Part shown: piece by piece, positions 13,496-15,938 of the stretch
Numbering within the stretch: the first letter of the stretch is position 1
Layout of the letters: each line of letters begins with the position of its first letter
Source of the DNA: Candidatus Saccharimonadota bacterium
GTDB taxonomy: Bacteria > Patescibacteriota > Saccharimonadia > Saccharimonadales > UBA4665
Length of the DNA stretch: 15,938 bases
NCBI GenBank assembly: GCA_028289265.1
Contig: JAQGGU010000085.1
Span: 1 to 15,938, forward strand
Direction: 5' to 3'
Made by a program: the position numbers and the translations under genes
Notes under the pieces: model-generated
The model's database searches: none
Told to the model about the DNA's origin: nothing
Seen by the model: the letters and a program-made list of their open reading frames with translations, nothing else

Positions 13496-13701
13496 ATTTA
13501 AGCACACCTCCGGGTCATCTTTCTCGACCCAACTCAGATGATTGAATGCTTATTCTCTTATGATGACAGGATCCATAAATCGTAAGGCTTCTGGTCCTTG
13601 GGAATCAACAGGGCAATGACTTTGAGCCTGGGATAGAGTCATGTTTATTTCTTTCTTTGTCATTATTCTTTCGGGGTAAGAAATTAACTGACTTCGGTCG
13701 G
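13496..13701. other. Intergenic region between convergent genes, with weak hairpin and a 30-codon frame
   Basis: It contains GGGTC/GACCC (13512-13516 with 13526-13530), a weak hairpin without a U-tract. It also contains a minus-strand frame of 30 codons (13642-13550) reading MTLSQAQSHCPVDSQGPEAL and ending in RFMDPVIIRE, with only a poor purine-rich upstream stretch. I cannot tell whether the frame is translated. Nothing else is evident. Confidence 0.3.
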
Positions 13702-15216
13702 CTAAAGTTCAGCACAACCATATTGTTCAATAAAGCCAGGCTGCCATATAGTCTGCGGCCGCTCAACAACAAGCTTCAAGCTGGAGGCGCCATCCTGGCA
13801 AGCCTGGCGGGCAATATCTTTATAGACGCGCGCCTCAGGATACGGCGGCACATTCAGAGCGGTAAACGACCAACTACTAATAGGTATGGCCAGCTCTCCA
13901 TCCTGGTTACTCTGCGATCCTGACAGGGCATTCTTATGAAAAGTAGTACTATCCTCAGGGCGTATAGTGAGCACGGCTTTCGCAATGTCACCAGAATACA
14001 ACGCCGAAGACAGGTAGTTATCCCACTTTCCAAATAGGCTGAATACAGGCAGCAGGCCAAACATGACGAGCACGACGCCATGGTAGGCAAAGTTTCGATT
14101 CCAAACCAATTTCCTGAAGTGTACCGGAGCAATATTCCAGAATAATATGATATTAAACAGTATCATCGCTATGTTCCACGGCCAAACGACGCTGTTCCAA
14201 TTCTGTCCGAACGGCCCCAGTAATGCCAGGATAGATAAATGCATCCCGACTGCCGCTAACACGGCGAGATTCCGAAACTTGCTAGTTAGCAAAGCGATAC
14301 CGATGCTCATTTCAACAATCGGAATCATTACACCCGTCGCCTGCAAGTATGGATGCAATGCCACGGGCAGGTGACTGGTGATTGGCTGCAGCATCCAGGG
14401 GAAGATGTCGTGAATAAAAGCTTCGTTTACCTTGTGCAGGCCGCTCCAGATGTAGATTGTTGCCACTATCAAACGGCAGACGTTCAGAATGGGCTGTACG
14501 TTCTTGTCACTGGCGCGCCAGGAGAAAAAGCTCAGCGCCAACAGCATAGCACCGTATTGATATACCCATGGCTGCCAACGCATCTGGTCTAGCAGCGCGG
14601 CAACCACCAGTAATCCGGCAAGTACGTATATATAACGACGTGGCTGGCTACTAAAGATAATCGCCATCAGAGCACCCAATAAGCCTGCCGCCAGGATGAA
14701 ATCATAAGGGTAGCCAATTGATAACCCGGCAAACAAGGGACTGAGTGGAAACCGCCTCTCGGATAACCAGAGCGGCGCCGACAATAGAATGCCGCTAATA
14801 AAACTAATTCCTAGTACGAACTTCGTCCAGTATAGCCGACTGGCGGCACCGCTCATGACGTGCCGATTTTTGGCTACGAATGTATACCCCATCGATAGTA
14901 CGTGCTTGATCCCCGGCCACCGGCCAACCCGCGCTAGCCAAGCAAGGCGGGGGTATTCTTCGACTATCTTAAAGACGGCATCAATATTCTTGTATATCTT
15001 ACCGTCATGATCTATAACATGCATTTCCTTCTCGGCTGCTTCCCGGGAAATATTTGCTGGCAGCGGCCCGGCGGACAAGTCCTGCATTATAAAATTAGAT
15101 TTTTTTGATGAATGGTCAATCTTGCCTGCGATTCCTTGGCACATGGTACATAGGCCATCATAAAGTATGACTTTTTGACCAAGCTTGTCGTCCGAACTAT
15201 TCTGTTTGCGCGTCAT
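13702..15216 (-). CDS. DCC (DUF393) thiol-oxidoreductase domain fused to an HTTM-like membrane domain
   Basis: 504 residues. Residues 14-115 are a DCC/DUF393 thioredoxin-like domain: VILYDGLCTMCQG holds the DxxCxxC motif (Asp20, Cys23, Cys26). From about residue 130 there are roughly nine hydrophobic segments (132-150, 161-188, 196-210, 219-232, 246-262, 290-311, 317-335, 344-362, 377-395). One includes IYIWSGLHKVNEAF, which resembles the GlxK-n segment of HTTM/vitamin K carboxylase-like or DoxX-like membrane domains. Residues 396-504 form a soluble C-terminal domain with two cysteines (473, 501). Membrane-linked dithiol or quinone chemistry is plausible, not demonstrated. The ATG at 15216 has no strong ribosome-binding site. 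An extended -10 lies at 15263-15271 and a palindrome lies between it and the start. Confidence 0.85.
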   Translation of the reverse strand: MTRKQNSSDDKLGQKVILYDGLCTMCQGIAGKIDHSSKKSNFIMQDLSAGPLPANISREAAEKEMHVIDHDGKIYKNIDAVFKIVEEYPRLAWLARVGRWPGIKHVLSMGYTFVAKNRHVMSGAASRLYWTKFVLGISFISGILLSAPLWLSERRFPLSPLFAGLSIGYPYDFILAAGLLGALMAIIFSSQPRRYIYVLAGLLVVAALLDQMRWQPWVYQYGAMLLALSFFSWRASDKNVQPILNVCRLIVATIYIWSGLHKVNEAFIHDIFPWMLQPITSHLPVALHPYLQATGVMIPIVEMSIGIALLTSKFRNLAVLAAVGMHLSILALLGPFGQNWNSVVWPWNIAMILFNIILFWNIAPVHFRKLVWNRNFAYHGVVLVMFGLLPVFSLFGKWDNYLSSALYSGDIAKAVLTIRPEDSTTFHKNALSGSQSNQDGELAIPISSWSFTALNVPPYPEARVYKDIARQACQDGASSLKLVVERPQTIWQPGFIEQYGCAEL

Positions 15217-15262
15217 ATTGTTCTATAAAGTCCTGTACAGGCCACAGCGGTTTGATACCTAA

Positions 15263-15271
15263 AGTATAGCA
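15263..15271 (-). promoter_or_regulatory. Extended -10 promoter candidate of the DCC gene
   Basis: Minus-strand TGC plus TATACT (15268-15263). The predicted transcription start lies about 40 nt before ATG 15216. A perfect 10-bp palindrome CCTGTACAGG (15232-15241) lies in the leader. Confidence 0.4.
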
Positions 15272-15350
15272 GCATTGTGGACCGCGGGATCGCATTGATC
15301 CGGGGGGAAGAGATGGTTCGATGAAGCGAATAATTTAGATCCTTTCGCAT

Positions 15351-15384
15351 ATAAAAAGACCCTACCTGCATAGAGTCTTTTTAT
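15351..15384. terminator. Bidirectional terminator hairpin
   Basis: Arms ATAAAAAGAC (15351-15360) and GTCTTTTTAT (15375-15384) pair perfectly over 10 bp, with an inner CTA/TAG. The A- and T-rich outer arms give a U-tract on either strand. It lies downstream of tRNA-Ser and behind a second terminator. Confidence 0.65.
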
Positions 15385-15399
15385 TGGCTTTTTATTGGC
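15378..15399 (+). repeat. 11-bp perfect tandem repeat
   Basis: TTTTTATTGGC occurs twice in direct succession (15378-15388, 15389-15399). The second copy runs into the partial tRNA-Ser sequence. Confidence 0.7.
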
Positions 15400-15413
15400 G
15401 GAGAGGAAGGGAT
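15393..15413 (-). repeat. Partial copy of the tRNA-Ser 3' end (att-like or pseudo-tRNA)
   Basis: 21 bases are identical to 15548-15568. On the minus strand they comprise half of the T-stem, the 3' acceptor strand CCTCTCC, G73, CCA and the following few bases. The rest of a tRNA is absent: no matching T-stem or 5' acceptor strand lies next to it. Confidence 0.7.
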
Positions 15414-15515
15414 AATCGCACGACTCGACCACATGCTCGCTGCGAACAGCTGCGCGTGAGGCGTATCGACCGAACCCTCCGCTTCGCGGCACAGGTTCGA
15501 ATGCTCTTTATCAGC

Positions 15516-15551
15516 AATATAAAAGGAGCCCTTAAGGACTCCTTTTATATT
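15516..15551 (-). terminator. Terminator of tRNA-Ser
   Basis: Arms AATATAAAAGGAG (15516-15528) and CTCCTTTTATATT (15539-15551) pair over 13 bp around a 10-nt loop. On the minus strand the stem begins at the last A of the tRNA CCA and ends in a T-rich arm. Confidence 0.8.
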
Positions 15552-15640
15552 GGCGGAGAGGAAGGGATTCGAACCCTTGGTACCCTTGCGGGCACACTTG
15601 TTTTCGAGACAAGCCAATTCAACCACTCTTGCACCTCTCC
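15551..15640 (-). tRNA. tRNA-Ser(CGA), CCA encoded
   Basis: 90 nt on the minus strand. The acceptor GGAGAGG pairs with CCTCTCC, followed by G73 and an encoded CCA. The anticodon arm is CTTGT-CTCGAAA-ACAAG with anticodon CGA (15606-15604), which reads UCG. A long variable arm (GTGCCCGCAAGGGTACC) marks it as class II serine tRNA. The T-arm AAGGG-TTCGAAT-CCCTT is canonical. Upstream, an extended -10 (TGC TACAAT) lies at 15660-15652. A terminator follows directly. Confidence 0.96.
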
Positions 15641-15651
15641 TGGACTCCGAT

Positions 15652-15660
15652 ATTGTAGCA
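15652..15660 (-). promoter_or_regulatory. Extended -10 promoter of tRNA-Ser
   Basis: Minus-strand TGC followed by TACAAT (15657-15652), ending eleven bases before the tRNA 5' end, so the primary transcript has a leader of only a few bases. No clear -35 is visible. Confidence 0.5.
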
Positions 15661-15756
15661 GATAAGCCAGGGGACCCGACAGGGTATTTAGGTCTAGCCA
15701 TGAGGATAATTTTATGATAGGATAACCTCTGTTGCTTTTGCAGCCCAGCAAATTGA

Positions 15757-15833
15757 GTACCCGTAGCTCAGCTGGATAGAGCGTTGGCTTGCGGAGCCAA
15801 AGGCCGCAGGTTCGAATCCTGCCGGGTACACCA
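15757..15833 (+). tRNA. tRNA-Arg(GCG), CCA encoded
   Basis: 77 nt. The acceptor GTACCCG pairs with CGGGTAC, followed by discriminator A and CCA. The D-arm GCTC-AGCTGGATA-GAGC has the A20 region typical of arginine tRNAs. The anticodon arm TTGGC-TTGCGGA-GCCAA gives anticodon GCG (15791-15793). The variable loop is AGGCC and the T-arm GCAGG-TTCGAAT-CCTGC. It reads CGC and, by wobble, CGU. Most bacteria use an ACG (inosine) arginine tRNA here, so a G34 version is noteworthy. Confidence 0.96.
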
Positions 15834-15871
15834 AAATAAATCCCTCAGCGAAAGCTGGGGGTTTTATTTTT
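15834..15871 (+). terminator. Terminator of tRNA-Arg
   Basis: CCCTCAGC (15842-15849), a GAAA tetraloop and GCTGGGGG (15854-15861) form an 8-bp stem with one T-G pair. It is followed by TTTTATTTTT, a classic intrinsic terminator beginning right after the CCA. Confidence 0.9.
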
Positions 15872-15890
15872 GCCTCGTGAGAATTCCGGT

Positions 15891-15938
15891 TCTGCGGCTC
15901 GGATTTACAAAGTAAATACGAAAGCCGCAGGTTCGGTC
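15891..15938 (+). repeat. Hairpin with similarity to the tRNA-Arg 3' half, cut by the window end
   Basis: CTGCGGCT (15892-15899) pairs with AGCCGCAG (15923-15930), and an inner ATTTAC/GTAAAT stem is also present (15903-15908 with 15912-15917). The right arm and what follows share the 12-mer GCCGCAGGTTCG with the T-stem region of tRNA-Arg (15803-15814). It may be the start of another element beyond the edge. Confidence 0.4.

Larger units (their letters stand above)
15217..15550. other. Non-coding region between the DCC gene and tRNA-Ser
   Basis: No gene is supported here; frames in this stretch run through tRNA sequence or terminators. It holds the DCC promoter, a small GGATC/GATCC hairpin (15284-15298), a terminator hairpin (15351-15384), an 11-bp tandem repeat (15378-15399), a 21-bp copy of the tRNA-Ser 3' end (15393-15413), a GC-richer segment without clear features (15414-15510), and the tRNA-Ser terminator (15516-15551). 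Confidence 0.6.

Noticed and set aside
15259..15751. Open frames on both strands across 15259-15751
   Set aside because: They translate tRNA-Ser, its partial copy and terminator hairpins; the recurrent SSPPI-type ends are the reading of the tRNA 3' end.

Overview
The window looks like a chromosomal segment of a small-genome bacterium, most likely a Candidate Phyla Radiation (Patescibacteria) member such as a Saccharibacterium. This rests on gene flavour only: a shortened MurE-type ligase, a DUF5663-like small protein, many lineage-restricted hypothetical and membrane proteins, and compact strand-switching gene order. TGA is used as an ordinary stop (it ends the arginase gene), so a recoded Gracilibacteria/Absconditabacteria code is unlikely. 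No phage, transposase or CRISPR array is visible.

Layout from left to right. The left edge holds the 5' part of an unrecognised minus-strand gene. Divergent from it is arginase (rocF), followed by a possible 61-residue acidic protein. That small ORF converges on a 390-residue unknown protein with a weak PD-(D/E)xK-like signature and a consensus promoter covered by a 9-bp-arm palindrome. Three more minus-strand genes follow: the Mur ligase, the small acidic DUF5663-like protein and a 292-residue helical basic protein. The Mur ligase and the small protein are separated by a perfect 16-bp hairpin. Next come tsaD (tRNA t6A modification), a convergent 162-residue unknown, a 357-bp non-coding region with a structured leader, and valS, which is tightly coupled to a PNPOx-like flavoprotein gene. 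A convergent XRE-HTH/HAD fusion gene, a 59-residue two-helix membrane protein, a HIT-family hydrolase and a divergent four-helix membrane protein with a Lys/Ala-rich tail follow. A DCC/HTTM-like membrane protein comes next. The right end carries tRNA-Ser(CGA) on the minus strand and tRNA-Arg(GCG) on the plus strand, both with encoded CCA and with terminators.

Functionally, the recognisable core is translation: ValS, TsaD and two tRNAs. Around it lie one cell-wall enzyme, one arginine-catabolic enzyme, and redox or nucleotide-handling proteins. Many genes have a -10-like box ending 6 to 9 bases before the start codon and no Shine-Dalgarno, which suggests leaderless mRNAs.

The best candidates for something undescribed are: (1) the roughly 270-nt valS leader, with two tandem paralogous hairpins that differ by a compensatory base-pair change, alternative pairings, and an 11-bp stem near the start codon; (2) the XRE-HAD fusion with Asn in place of the second catalytic Asp; (3) the duplicated tRNA-Ser 3' end; (4) the G34 tRNA-Arg; and (5) the palindrome-controlled 390-residue protein. 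All functional statements come from reading the sequence; no searches or folding programs were run.
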